From Psychrobacillus sp. OK028 (GTDB taxonomy: Bacteria; Bacillota; Bacilli; Bacillales_A; Planococcaceae), in contig NZ_FNHY01000002.1 of NCBI RefSeq assembly GCF_900103605.1, positions 467,515 through 531,514 of the forward strand: 64,000 nucleotides of DNA, in the 5' to 3' direction. Positions 1 to 8,109 of the stretch are shown piece after piece. Below the pieces are notes generated by a model that did no database searches, was not told the DNA's origin, and saw only the letters and a program-made list of their open reading frames with translations. Within the stretch, counting starts at the first letter, position 1. Every line of letters starts with the position of its first letter. The position numbers and the translations under genes are program-made.

Positions 1-352
1 TAAATATTTTGTTTACATCCACACGCGAATCCGTTCGTAAAAAGCGAGCTGCTAGTATAGCATCTTCAATTGTTTCTTCTTTAACCGATAACCCAGTATC
101 TTTTTTTAGTTCTTTACCGTATACGAATGTTCTCTTGTCATAACGAATCACTGCAATTCCTTTTTTCGCCAAACCTTCAGCCAGGTCTTTAAAGAAATGA
201 TTATTTCCGATTTTTGCATCCATGTTACTTGGACCAGAACCGTGAACTAAAACAACCGCAGGAAGTAAGCCGTTAACTTTATCAGGAATGGTCAACATTC
301 CGTTAAGTGGGTACTTTGTTCCAGCACCTATTACAATTTTTTCATCTGTCAT
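1..352 (-). CDS. Alpha/beta hydrolase, 3' end cut by window edge
   Basis: The minus strand reads from an ATG at 352, preceded by a GGAGG ribosome site, to the window edge, giving about 117 residues without a stop. The protein carries the typical early strand and oxyanion turn of an alpha/beta hydrolase: LVHGSGPSNMD around residues 36-46, then VIRYDKRT after a helix. The nucleophile elbow and the remaining catalytic residues would lie beyond the window, so activity cannot be judged. The best general label is a cytosolic esterase or dienelactone-hydrolase-type enzyme of unknown substrate. It is divergent from the luciferase-like monooxygenase, with 413 bases and two inverted repeats between them. 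Confidence 0.75.
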   Translation of the reverse strand, partial: MTDEKIVIGAGTKYPLNGMLTIPDKVNGLLPAVVLVHGSGPSNMDAKIGNNHFFKDLAEGLAKKGIAVIRYDKRTFVYGKELKKDTGLSVKEETIEDAILAARFLRTDSRVDVNKIF

Positions 353-765
353 GAGGTTACCTCCACTGAATAATAATTATTTCTGTTACACATATTACTT
401 TTTTAAAATAGGATACTATAATTTTGTTTATCCTATTAAGTAATTAAAATGACCTATTCACTATTGCGAATAGGTTTGTGATTTTATATATTATTTTACT
501 GTTTTTTCCTCCGAAAGAGAACACATTAAATCCCTTGTATTTTATTTTTATATTTTACCTCAAACAGAAGAAGCCCTTATCTGGTGCTCCTATTAACACA
601 GACAAATTTTATAACACTTCGGTAACGATAGAATTTATTTTTGTAGTAAAAGTGACTAGGATTATTTCTATTATCAAGTCCCTTTCGTTTACTTTTTCTT
701 TTTATTTCGATAGCATTTGTAAAGAGAAGTATTTAAGGTGGATTTGCAGAAGGGAAGATAAATAG
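353..765. other. Intergenic region with two inverted repeats
   Basis: This 413-base AT-rich divergent spacer contains no convincing gene. AATAGGATA (405-413) is repeated inverted as TATCCTATT (427-435), a perfect 9-bp arm. CCTATTC (451-457) is repeated inverted as GAATAGG (466-472). They could be operators or a hairpin serving the divergent genes on either side. A reading frame opening at the GTG at 478 runs up to the next gene but has no ribosome site and a low-complexity composition. Confidence 0.45.
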
Positions 766-1758
766 ATGAAACTAAGTGTACTCGACCAAGCGCCAATCAC
801 AACCGGCAATACAGCTGCAGGAGCATTAAAAAAAGCTGAAGAGCTGGCTATTTTAACAGATGAACTAGGCTATCACCGCATGTGGATGGCTGAGCATCAT
901 GGAACCGATGCGTTCGCAAGCTCGGCACCCGAAGTAATTGCGGCTCACTTAGCTGCTAAAACAAAAAATTTACGTATCGGCACAGGTGGTGTAATGATGA
1001 TGCACTACTCTCCACTAAAGCTTGCCGAAGTATTTAAAACGTTAAGTGCGCTTTCTCCAGGCCGTATCGATTTTGGTGTAGGACGCGCTCCAGGTGGCGA
1101 TAATCACGCAATGTATGCTCTTTCGGAAGGTCGTCCTCCACTGGTTAATAATATGTATGAAAAATTAGCCATTGCCCTGCAACTAATCAATGATGAAGTT
1201 CCAGAAGATAGTCTATATAACAGAACGATTGCCACACCTTCTAAAATTGTTTTGCCAGAAGCTTGGTTACTTGGTTCTACTGGTAACAGTGCTGTACAAG
1301 CTGGAAGAATGGGGCTTGGATATTCCTTCGCTCAATTTTTCCAAGGTGGTATGACTCCTGCAATTTTAGAGACGTATCGCAAAAATTTCACGCCTTCCCC
1401 TTTAATGGAGAAGCCGGAGATTAATGTTACGTACCTAGTAACAGTGGCTGAAACAAAAGAAGAAGCTGAGTTTGAAGCATTACCTCAGGACATCGCACGT
1501 TTGTCCCTAATGAAAGGGCAAATTCGTCCATTGATGACACCAGAGCAGGCACAGGAATATCCACTGACGGAAATGGACCGCATGATGATTCAAGAAAATC
1601 GTAAAATTCATCTAGTCGGTTCCGCTAAAGAAGTGGCAGAAACACTGCAGGAAGAACAAGAGATTTATGGTTTCGATGAAGTAATGATCTGTAGCATCAC
1701 ACATTCTCAAGAAAAGCGGTTAAACGTCTATCGTTTACTTGCAAAAGAATTGATGTAA
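766..1758 (+). CDS. LLM-class flavin-dependent oxidoreductase (luciferase-like monooxygenase)
   Basis: The 330-residue protein begins MKLSVLDQAP and has the features of the single-component bacterial-luciferase-like family: ELGYHRMWMAEHH near residues 33-45, then a glycine-rich GTGGVMMMHYSP strand and the GRAPGGD phosphate-binding turn. Members bind FMN in a TIM barrel and oxidise a small substrate that cannot be named from sequence. The length is close to Bacillus YceB and YhbW. The ATG at 766 follows a GAAGGGA ribosome site. The gene stands alone and ends at a clear terminator at 1774. The family assignment is strong; substrate and role are unknown. Confidence 0.9.
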   Translation: MKLSVLDQAPITTGNTAAGALKKAEELAILTDELGYHRMWMAEHHGTDAFASSAPEVIAAHLAAKTKNLRIGTGGVMMMHYSPLKLAEVFKTLSALSPGRIDFGVGRAPGGDNHAMYALSEGRPPLVNNMYEKLAIALQLINDEVPEDSLYNRTIATPSKIVLPEAWLLGSTGNSAVQAGRMGLGYSFAQFFQGGMTPAILETYRKNFTPSPLMEKPEINVTYLVTVAETKEEAEFEALPQDIARLSLMKGQIRPLMTPEQAQEYPLTEMDRMMIQENRKIHLVGSAKEVAETLQEEQEIYGFDEVMICSITHSQEKRLNVYRLLAKELM

Positions 1759-1773
1759 ATAGAAGTTGGATTG

Positions 1774-1805
1774 GACACGCACATTATGGCGTGTCTTTTA
1801 TTTTG
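1774..1805 (+). terminator. Rho-independent terminator after the monooxygenase
   Basis: GACACGC (1774-1780) pairs with GCGTGTC (1789-1795) around an 8-base loop and is followed by TTTTATTTT. Confidence 0.8.
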
Positions 1806-1815
1806 GAGACTATAT

Positions 1816-1920
1816 GAGAATCGATCGATGGCATCTAATAATCGCTCGATGATGTCTATCCATCGATCAATAAAGTCAAATAATCGCTTAATAGCTCTTC
1901 ACAATCATCAATAACACCAA
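1816..1920. repeat. Five degenerate 21-bp tandem repeats
   Basis: Five consecutive 21-base units fill 1816-1836, 1837-1857, 1858-1878, 1879-1899 and 1900-1920. The second unit is AATAATCGCTCGATGATGTC followed by T. The others share the ATCG-TCGAT core and a TC-rich end, with divergence growing towards the right. The period equals two turns of DNA. No protein-coding role is evident. The array lies between the upstream terminator and the SOS promoter of the YolD-like gene. Confidence 0.6.
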
Positions 1921-1968
1921 AAACTGTGGTTTTTGAAGGTCATTTTTTTATTAGCCATTTATTTCTAC

Positions 1969-1997
1969 TTGAAAAAAGAACAAATGTTCGATATGAT
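1969..1997 (+). promoter_or_regulatory. Sigma-A promoter with overlapping LexA (SOS) box
   Basis: TTGAAA (1969-1974) and TATGAT (1992-1997) are separated by 17 bases. Inside the spacer lies AGAACAAATGTTCG (1977-1990), which matches the Bacillus LexA consensus CGAAC-N4-GTTCG at every position except the first base. LexA binding here would directly block RNA polymerase. Confidence 0.8.
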
Positions 1998-2023
1998 AAT
2001 TGAAAAAGAAAGAATGTGATCGC

Positions 2024-2395
2024 ATGGCTAAATTTGAAGAGGATTGGAATCAATTAGATTTGTCTCATATACGTGATCGTGGGTCGAAAAAGTGGGTAGC
2101 GATGATGTTACCAGAACATGTGAAAATGCTGCGAGAGTATGGCGAAGAAATTAGAAAAGAACCTCGCCCAGACTTAAATGAGTTTGACTATGAAGTGATT
2201 CAGGATGAAATCGCACTCGCAATGAAACGAAATGTCGAGATTAAAATAAAACGGTGGAAAGAGGGAGAGTTTATCTATAACCGCGGCACAATACAATGGA
2301 TTGATTTGAGAAAGCGAACAATCGAACTGGAGGATCCCTTCCGCTCATTTGAAGTAGCGATTGATGAAATCGTAGACGTCACACTATTAGAATAA
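2024..2395 (+). CDS. YolD-like protein, SOS regulated
   Basis: The 123-residue protein contains HIRDRGSKKWVAMMLPEHVK near residues 17-36, the signature stretch of the YolD-like family, followed by a lysine/arginine-rich region and a C-terminal beta-rich part. In B. subtilis, YolD-like proteins are usually encoded beside SOS-induced Y-family polymerases (UvrX/YqjW type) and are thought to partner them. Here no polymerase gene is adjacent, so this is an orphan copy. The ATG at 2024 was chosen because the family starts near here; an in-frame TTG lies at 2000. The LexA box upstream supports a DNA-damage role, which is inference. Confidence 0.8.
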   Translation: MAKFEEDWNQLDLSHIRDRGSKKWVAMMLPEHVKMLREYGEEIRKEPRPDLNEFDYEVIQDEIALAMKRNVEIKIKRWKEGEFIYNRGTIQWIDLRKRTIELEDPFRSFEVAIDEIVDVTLLE

Positions 2396-2403
2396 CAACT
2401 TCC

Positions 2404-2438
2404 AACGGCATTATCCCTTCGACATGGATGATGCCGTT
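2404..2438 (+). terminator. Hairpin after the YolD-like gene, probable weak terminator
   Basis: AACGGCATTATCC (2404-2416) pairs with GGATGATGCCGTT (2426-2438) with one G-T wobble. The following bases (GTTGT) are only partly T-rich. Confidence 0.5.
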
Positions 2439-2545
2439 GTTGTATGGATGAAGAAAAGAAGGATTTTAATAGGAAGATGTGGAAGAATATACTAGAAGAA
2501 ATTAAAACATGGAAGTACATGGATAAAAAATAAAGGGAGAATAAA

Positions 2546-3205
2546 ATGATTAAAGCGATTTTGTTTGATCTTGATGGAACACTGCTCAACAGAGACGAGT
2601 CGTTAAAGATATTTGTAGATAAGCAATACGATAGATTGAGTCACCTTATCGGTCATATTACAAAAGATGCGTATATAACAAGGTTTATACAATTGGATAG
2701 CCGAGGATACGTTTGGAAGGATAAAGTTTATCGCCAACTCGTGGAGGAGTTTGCAGTTACCAAAATTACTTGGGAAGAACTGCTCCAAGACTATTTAGAG
2801 GAATTTAAGTATAGTTGTGTCGCCTTCGACCATCTATTGCTCATGCTAGAGGAATTAAAGAAAAGAGAAGTATTAATCGGTATGATTACAAATGGATATG
2901 GTCAATTTCAAATGGATAATATAAAAGCTTTAGGAATTGAAAGCTTTTTTCAGGTCATTTTAATTTCTGAATGGGAAGGTATGAAAAAGCCTGATTCCCA
3001 AATATTTTTACGAGCTGCAGACAAACTTGGTGTGCTACCAAGCGAATGCGTTTTTATAGGCGATCATCCAGAAAATGACGTGCAAGGTGCCATGAAAACA
3101 GGAATGATGGGTATTTGGAAGAAAGATATAGAATGGACGGATGTTCAGGCCGAGTATGTAATAGATGATTTAATGGAAATACCAGCTTTGATGGATGAGT
3201 GGTAG
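2546..3205 (+). CDS. HAD-superfamily hydrolase
   Basis: The 219-residue protein shows all HAD motifs: DLDGT at residues 8-12 with the two catalytic aspartates, TNG near 115, KKP near 146 and GDHPENDV near 172. The helical cap inserted after motif I is of subclass I, as in YjjG or PgmB-like phosphatases. It should be a cytosolic magnesium-dependent phosphatase, of unknown substrate. The ATG at 2546 follows AAAGGGAG. A small frameshifted membrane gene begins two bases after the stop, suggesting the pair was once co-transcribed. Confidence 0.85.
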   Translation: MIKAILFDLDGTLLNRDESLKIFVDKQYDRLSHLIGHITKDAYITRFIQLDSRGYVWKDKVYRQLVEEFAVTKITWEELLQDYLEEFKYSCVAFDHLLLMLEELKKREVLIGMITNGYGQFQMDNIKALGIESFFQVILISEWEGMKKPDSQIFLRAADKLGVLPSECVFIGDHPENDVQGAMKTGMMGIWKKDIEWTDVQAEYVIDDLMEIPALMDEW

Positions 3206-3206
3206 G

Positions 3207-3405
3207 ATGAGAAAAATGAAACGCCAGTATATTGTAAATCTTGTGGGATGGATTTTGGTTATTTTATCTAACGATAAGCAAATTTTACTTTTCGGAACAA
3301 TTAGCTATCATTACTACTGGTTTCGGTGGTTTAATCTGTATAATAATTGGCGCTTCTTTAGTCTTTTATAAGCCAAAAGTAAAAGAAGATCAAGAAAATA
3401 GTTAA
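3207..3405 (+). pseudogene. Small two-span membrane protein, frameshifted
   Basis: From the ATG at 3207 the frame encodes MRKMKRQYIVNLVGWILVIL, a membrane-span start, then turns into a non-hydrophobic frame that stops early. From about 3268 a second frame continues as LTISKFYFSEQLAIITTGFG and on through a second span (CIIIGASLVFYKP) and a charged tail ending at TAA 3403-3405. The total span of 199 bases is one base over a multiple of three, as expected for a single-base insertion. Intact, it would be about 65 residues. It could also be a sequencing error. No function is recognised. Confidence 0.55.
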
Positions 3406-3434
3406 ATCTATTGAGCCCTAAGAGGTGTAAAGTA

Positions 3435-3824
3435 TTGGAAAAAATTGGATATACTCTCGCAATTTCAATAATCTCTATTCTATTATTCCAAACTTATTTT
3501 TATTTTGTAAATGTAGATAGTGAAATGCTCTACACTATTGGCACATTTAGTATTATAATTTTATATTTTTTGATAGGGTATCCTACATTACTAATCGTAT
3601 CTACCAAATCTACGATTAAATCAAGGTGTATTCGATATTTAATTGCCACATTAATAGGAGTAATTTTCTTTATATTATTTTATATAAAAATCGGTGAGTT
3701 AGAAAATACAGATATTTTCTACCACCTTGTACCTTATAGCTTCTTGTTTGGAATCATTGGGGCATTACTGTTTTTCTCACCAATTGAAATTACACGTAGA
3801 TTAAATAAAATGGATACTATTTGA
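3435..3824 (+). CDS. Four-span membrane protein, unknown
   Basis: The protein has about 129 residues if translation starts at the TTG at 3435, which lies 8 bases after AGAGGTG; an upstream in-frame TTG at 3411 has no ribosome site. Four hydrophobic segments are visible at roughly residues 6-22, 33-52, 68-86 and 98-115, with a basic C-terminal tail. The size and layout resemble small UPF0715-type Bacillus membrane proteins, but I cannot confirm that family. It sits between two HAD genes without an evident shared function. Confidence 0.55.
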   Translation: MEKIGYTLAISIISILLFQTYFYFVNVDSEMLYTIGTFSIIILYFLIGYPTLLIVSTKSTIKSRCIRYLIATLIGVIFFILFYIKIGELENTDIFYHLVPYSFLFGIIGALLFFSPIEITRRLNKMDTI

Positions 3825-3924
3825 ATGGTCTTGCTAATAGGGGATTATTAATATCTAATAATTCTTTTGCTTGTGTGAACCGACAGAAGTAAGAAAATAC
3901 AAGAATGTTAAGGGGTGTGAAATG

Positions 3925-4563
3925 ATGAAAGCGGTTATTTTTGATTTCGATGGAACCATTGCTGATACTTTGCCAGTTTGCTTTTATGCCTTTCAAGCAG
4001 TATTTAAGGAATTTGACAACAAGGAAGTAAATTCTGATGAAATTAAGGCTATGTTCGGTCCATCAGAGACTGGAATTATCAGAGAAAATCTTGTGGATTC
4101 AAATCACGATAAAGCAATCGAGCTATATTATGAAAAATATTTAGAAAAGCACCATGATCTTGTTATAGATAATGAAGAAATTAATAATTTACTTCAGCAC
4201 TTAAAAAGAGAAGGCTACAAGTTAGGGATTGTAACAGGAAAAGCAGAAAGAAGTCTGCTTATTTCATTAGAATGTCTTAATATGAAAGACTTATTTGATG
4301 TAATCATTACTGGTGATGACGTTGATATACCAAAACCTCACCCAGAGGGAGTAAATAAGGCATTGGAACTGCTTAATGTAAAAAACACGGAGGCTGTTTT
4401 TCTAGGAGACAGTGATGCAGACATTCTTGCTGGTAAACAAGCGAACGTACATACAATCGGAGTACATTGGTTGCCAAATTATCAGACTCTGGAATTTAGT
4501 GTACAACCGGATCAAATGTTTGTTAGTGTAAATGAATTCATAGAATCACTTACAAACTTATAA
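3925..4563 (+). CDS. HAD phosphatase, phosphoglycolate-phosphatase type
   Basis: The 212-residue product begins MKAVIFDFDGTIADT, with the nucleophile and acid aspartates of motif I, and later shows a small helical cap, VTGK near residue 110, PKPHPEG near 142 and GDSDADI near 167. This is the Gph/PpaX/PgmB-like subgroup, which removes phosphate from small organic phosphates. ATG at 3925 lies seven bases after AGGGGTG; ATG 3922 is possible. No pathway neighbour identifies the substrate. It is the second HAD gene within 2 kb, but the two share little beyond the motifs. Confidence 0.85.
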   Translation: MKAVIFDFDGTIADTLPVCFYAFQAVFKEFDNKEVNSDEIKAMFGPSETGIIRENLVDSNHDKAIELYYEKYLEKHHDLVIDNEEINNLLQHLKREGYKLGIVTGKAERSLLISLECLNMKDLFDVIITGDDVDIPKPHPEGVNKALELLNVKNTEAVFLGDSDADILAGKQANVHTIGVHWLPNYQTLEFSVQPDQMFVSVNEFIESLTNL

Positions 4564-4653
4564 ATTTACAAGGTTACGTACCCTGTACTAAGGGATAAGA
4601 GGGCGAAGTGACAATTGCAATCTTCGACTTAAACTTAGGAATGGATGTGAGTT

Positions 4654-4923
4654 ATGCTCGTAAAAGGTAATATGATTGGTAGTATGCCTAAGTTTGATTG
4701 GGTATTATTAATTCCTGTTTTTTTAGGTGTAAGTTACTATAATATTTTCTTGGGTTGGCAGCTTCAATTATATAGTGTGACGGAAGCCGAGGATTTTGGG
4801 CGATATGTATTTGTCTTATGTCTAAGTTTTTGCCAGTCCTTTGCTTATGTTTTATTCATTCGTTTAGCAGTATCTTTATTAAAATATATATATCAAAATA
4901 AGCGACAGAATACTTCATCTTAA
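4654..4923 (+). CDS. Small two-span membrane protein, unknown
   Basis: An 89-residue reading frame from ATG 4654 encodes two strongly hydrophobic stretches, about residues 16-37 and 48-70, separated by an acidic loop (VTEAEDFGRY), and a basic, polar C-terminal tail. The ribosome site is poor (GGATGTGAG), so expression is uncertain. No family was recognised. It sits between the second HAD gene and a GNAT gene in a same-strand run. Confidence 0.45.
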   Translation: MLVKGNMIGSMPKFDWVLLIPVFLGVSYYNIFLGWQLQLYSVTEAEDFGRYVFVLCLSFCQSFAYVLFIRLAVSLLKYIYQNKRQNTSS

Positions 4924-5018
4924 TTGGAGATGGAGTATTTGAGCGTACCAGAAGGAATTGCTGGATATATAGTCATGACAGGTATAAAAGAAGAAGTAGT
5001 TATAAATAGGAGATTATG

Positions 5019-5477
5019 ATGAACATAAACATTAGGAAACTTGCAAAAGATGAAAAATCCCCAATAGAGTTGCTGTTAACAGCTGACCCTTCAAAATCAA
5101 TTGTAGAGGAATACGTTAATCGGGGTGACTGTTTTATAGCTGAAAAGGAGCAGCAAATTATTGGGGTTTATGTATTGCTTCCAACAAGACCGGAAACGGT
5201 GGAATTGGTTAATGTGGCAGTAGTGGCTAATCAACAGAGTCAAGGGATTGGAAAGCAGTTAGTGGAAGATGCTATACAAAAAGCAAGGTTAAAAGGCTTC
5301 AAAACAATTGAAATTGGAACTGGAAACTCAAGTATAGGACAGCTTGCACTCTATCAAAAGTGTGGTTTTAGAATTATAGGGGTGGATCTGGACTTTTTTA
5401 CAAGGCATTATTTAGAAAAAATTTTTGAAAACGGAATACATTGTAGGGATATGATTCGACTATCTAGAGATGTATAA
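5019..5477 (+). CDS. GNAT-family N-acetyltransferase
   Basis: The 152-residue protein carries the GNAT acetyl-CoA site NQQSQGIGKQLV near residues 71-82 and a following YQKCGFRIIGVD motif B. It resembles Bacillus YvbK-type acetyltransferases. The acceptor is unknown; these enzymes acetylate amines on metabolites, antibiotics or proteins in the cytosol. AGGAG at 5008-5012 favours the second ATG of the ATGATG pair (5019). A 29-codon open frame ends by overlap with this start (4930-5019) but has no independent support. Confidence 0.85.
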   Translation: MNINIRKLAKDEKSPIELLLTADPSKSIVEEYVNRGDCFIAEKEQQIIGVYVLLPTRPETVELVNVAVVANQQSQGIGKQLVEDAIQKARLKGFKTIEIGTGNSSIGQLALYQKCGFRIIGVDLDFFTRHYLEKIFENGIHCRDMIRLSRDV

Positions 5478-5662
5478 GGTTGGCCGGTGTATGAGGAGTT
5501 TTGTTAAATGTTACAATTATGGTTTCAAAGCAACAGTTAAAAATACCTGAAGAAGGAGATGTCGTCAGAATAAAAAAGCATTGGTAGGGGAGTATTTGGA
5601 AAACGATAAGCAGATAAGTCTAAAATATATAAGACAATCAAAAAAATTGGGAGTAAACAAAT

Positions 5663-6223
5663 ATGCAAACAAATTTATACTTCGTGAGACATGCACATTC
5701 TACATATACACCAGATGAATTAGGAAGAGCTTTATCAGAGCGGGGCGTTTTCGACGCAGAAAGAATTACTCAAATGCTTGAACAAGAAAATATAGATATA
5801 GTAATCTCGAGTTCATATAAAAGAGCTATTCAGACAGTCGAAGGAATAGCAAAGTTTATAGGAAGAGAAATTATTATAGAAGATGATTTCAAGGAACGTA
5901 AATTGTCGGAGGAACCTGTAAAAGATTTTAATTTGGCTATCACCAAAGTATGGGAAGAGCCATCCTTTTCATGGGAGGGGGGGGAATCTAATATTATTGC
6001 CCAAAAACGTGGAGTTGAAGCAACTTTGAATATATTGGAACAGTATATAGGCAAAAATATTGCAGTAGGAACACATGGTAACTTAATGGTTTTAATTATG
6101 AATTACTTTGATCATGGGTATGATTTTACTTTCTGGAAAGAGCTTGATATGCCAGATATTTATAAATTGACATTTGAAAATAAAAAGCTGATAGAAGTTA
6201 ATAGAATATGGGAAAGGTTTTAA
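5663..6223 (+). CDS. Histidine phosphatase family protein (phosphoglycerate mutase-like)
   Basis: The 186-residue protein has the catalytic RHAHST at residues 9-14, the SSYKRAIQT second arginine segment near 50, and GTHGNL near 136 with the second histidine. That is the core of the branch-1 histidine phosphatase fold, here with RHA in place of the usual RHG. Members dephosphorylate sugar phosphates, nucleotides or proteins through a phosphohistidine. ATG 5663 follows GGGAG. The substrate is unknown. The 185-base gap upstream contains only short, apparently decayed reading frames. Confidence 0.85.
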   Translation: MQTNLYFVRHAHSTYTPDELGRALSERGVFDAERITQMLEQENIDIVISSSYKRAIQTVEGIAKFIGREIIIEDDFKERKLSEEPVKDFNLAITKVWEEPSFSWEGGESNIIAQKRGVEATLNILEQYIGKNIAVGTHGNLMVLIMNYFDHGYDFTFWKELDMPDIYKLTFENKKLIEVNRIWERF

Positions 6224-6367
6224 GTGTTGATTGGACATTTTAGAAAAATCTTAGCTCCCTAAATGTGCCCTGAAGATTTCACCCCAGATGAAAGAAACTA
6301 TTAGAGTTGGACGGTCGTAGAAAATAGGTATAATTTTCTTTTAAAAAGGAATCGGGGTGATGAAATC

Positions 6368-7168
6368 ATGAGAACATTGTCTTCATATATTATGTTTGTT
6401 GGAATTTTGTGGGTTGCAGTAATCGGCAATTGGATTATTCAAAATTACGATCATGTGTCCGTTTATCCTAAAGCTGCGCATATTGCATTTGGGAGTGGAT
6501 TAGGTGGAGTGTTTTTAGCCTACCTCATGAAAAAATTCTCAACCTATAAAGAGAATCATAATGTAGAAAAAAAGGATAACAGAGATGTAATAAATAAATG
6601 GGATGATAAAGGTTCACCCTATAGTAAATGGTTGTTTGGAATTGTTGTTGTTTCACTGGTTATCGCTGCATTCTACAGTTGGTCTCTTTCTATTAAGATG
6701 TTAAATTTGTATCTATTTGTGGGATTCGTGTTAATAGGTTTTCATTTTGTGATGAAAGGTGAAAGAGTGGAAGAGCCAGATGACCTGAATTTTAAAGGGA
6801 AAACGAAAAATTTTCTTGATTTAATTGATTATCGTTGGCAACCGTTCAATATTTCATTGATTGTATTTAGTCTTGTAGTATGGAGTTTTTTATGGAGCAA
6901 GCATTTTGATATCCCGATGTATTTAGAAATAGGAGGCAACCCTCGATACGTTACTTCCCTTCCAGCCAGTGCTTTTGTCATGTCAGGTTTAATGATTGTC
7001 AGTACTTTTATTTTTATTATTAACAATGGCGATATATTTGGAATACGTAAAGCCAGACAAAATGGACTAAAAGTGCTGCAAATCCATTTCGTTGAGATTA
7101 TTAGTTGTGGAGTTACATTTTTCATTTTGGTTGTGACCTTAATTGAAGCATTTGTTCTACGATTCTAG
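6368..7168 (+). CDS. Multi-span membrane protein, unknown
   Basis: The 266-residue protein has about seven hydrophobic segments, near residues 5-22, 35-52, 88-106, 110-128, 162-178, 200-222 and 243-262, with polar loops rich in charged residues (KENHNVEKKDNRD near 62). It has no ATPase, kinase or metal motif. The layout recalls DUF1648/DUF5808-type Bacillus membrane proteins, but I could not place it. ATG 6368 is preceded by GGGGTGATG. Flanking genes do not suggest a role. Confidence 0.6.
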   Translation: MRTLSSYIMFVGILWVAVIGNWIIQNYDHVSVYPKAAHIAFGSGLGGVFLAYLMKKFSTYKENHNVEKKDNRDVINKWDDKGSPYSKWLFGIVVVSLVIAAFYSWSLSIKMLNLYLFVGFVLIGFHFVMKGERVEEPDDLNFKGKTKNFLDLIDYRWQPFNISLIVFSLVVWSFLWSKHFDIPMYLEIGGNPRYVTSLPASAFVMSGLMIVSTFIFIINNGDIFGIRKARQNGLKVLQIHFVEIISCGVTFFILVVTLIEAFVLRF

Positions 7169-7294
7169 ATAAGTGAGCTATCATGGTACGCAGCTAAAGA
7201 AAATCGTGAGATATGTAATTTTTATACAGTTATTCGCATCTGCCAATGGTACTTATTATAAGAAAGAATATTTAGTTTAAGGAAGTGTTTTTAA

Positions 7295-7621
7295 TTGCTT
7301 TACACAATAGCATTATTTTTATTTGCAGGACTAGCTGAAATTGGTGGGGGTTATCTAATTTGGCTATGGCTAAGAGAAGGTAAACCGTATTATTGGGGAA
7401 TATTTGGTGGGGTGGCTTTAGCTTTATATGGTGTAATTGCTACTTTTCAATCCTTTCCGTCATTTGGAAGAGTTTATGCTGCTTATGGTGGGGTGTTTAT
7501 CGTTCTATCTGTACTATGGGGTTGGGGAATAGATAAAAAAACACCCGATTTATATGATTGGATTGGAGCAGCAATTTGTATAGTTGGGGTGTCCGTAATA
7601 TTATTTGCTCCGCGTTCATAA
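7295..7621 (+). CDS. ynfA: YnfA family small membrane protein
   Basis: The 108-residue protein matches the YnfA/UPF0060 pattern: [20 protein letters not shown] at residues 10-29, the tyrosine/glycine-rich middle [19 protein letters not shown] and a final short span ending in FAPRS. Four helices fit the small-multidrug-resistance-like fold. YnfA homologues have been linked to efflux of cationic compounds in some enterobacteria; the role in Bacillales is unclear. TTG 7295 follows AAGGAAGTG. The gene is followed after 33 bases by a HIT protein gene on the same strand. Confidence 0.9.
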   Translation: MLYTIALFLFAGLAEIGGGYLIWLWLREGKPYYWGIFGGVALALYGVIATFQSFPSFGRVYAAYGGVFIVLSVLWGWGIDKKTPDLYDWIGAAICIVGVSVILFAPRS

Positions 7622-7654
7622 AATAATTCTTCTTGTAAGGGAAGTGTTAATAAT

Positions 7655-8062
7655 ATGGAAAATTGTCCGTTTTGTCATCCTCATAGGGATGTAAAACAGA
7701 ATATTGTATACGAAAATGATACATGTTATTTTTTACAACATGACAACGAGCAGGAAATAATAGAGGGAAGTGGTGTGATCGTTCCAAAAACACACCGTAG
7801 GAATGTATTTGATTTGACAAAAGAACAATGGAACGATACATATGAGCTGCTACAAAAAGTAAAAAGGTACCTAGATGATATACATAAGCCTGATGGATAC
7901 ACAATTGGTTGGAATGTAGGAGAAGCATCTAATCAAACAGTGTCTCATTGTCACCTACATATAATTCCAAGATATAATGATGAACCATTGGCAGGTAAAG
8001 GGCTCCGTCATTGGTTGAAACAGCCTGAAAATAAGAGGAAGAGAATATACTCCTCTCATTAA
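7655..8062 (+). CDS. HIT-family protein
   Basis: The 135-residue protein has the histidine triad HCHLHIIPRY near residues 98-107 and an N-terminal CPFCHPHRD that could bind zinc. HIT proteins hydrolyse or transfer nucleoside phosphate groups, for example splitting diadenosine polyphosphates or AMP-linked amines. The overall order, GSGVIVPKTHRRNVFDL then the triad, is typical. ATG 7655 lies behind AGGGAAGTG. The start lies 33 bases after ynfA and the next gene follows after 47 bases, so co-transcription is plausible. Confidence 0.9.
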   Translation: MENCPFCHPHRDVKQNIVYENDTCYFLQHDNEQEIIEGSGVIVPKTHRRNVFDLTKEQWNDTYELLQKVKRYLDDIHKPDGYTIGWNVGEASNQTVSHCHLHIIPRYNDEPLAGKGLRHWLKQPENKRKRIYSSH

Positions 8063-8109
8063 GAAGCAAGTAGAACATCGATTTTCTATCTGGAAAGGCG
8101 GTAAAATAA

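Noticed and set aside
478..765. 95-codon reading frame ending at the monooxygenase start
   Set aside because: GTG start without ribosome site, low-complexity Phe/Lys/Ile composition, and it runs across likely promoter sequence.
4930..5019. 29-codon frame overlapping the GNAT start
   Set aside because: It ends neatly at the ATGATG of the GNAT gene, but has a poor ribosome site and no recognisable content; it may be the tail of a lost gene.
5519..5587. 22-codon frame before the histidine phosphatase gene
   Set aside because: No ribosome site, and it appears to continue in another frame; probably gene debris.
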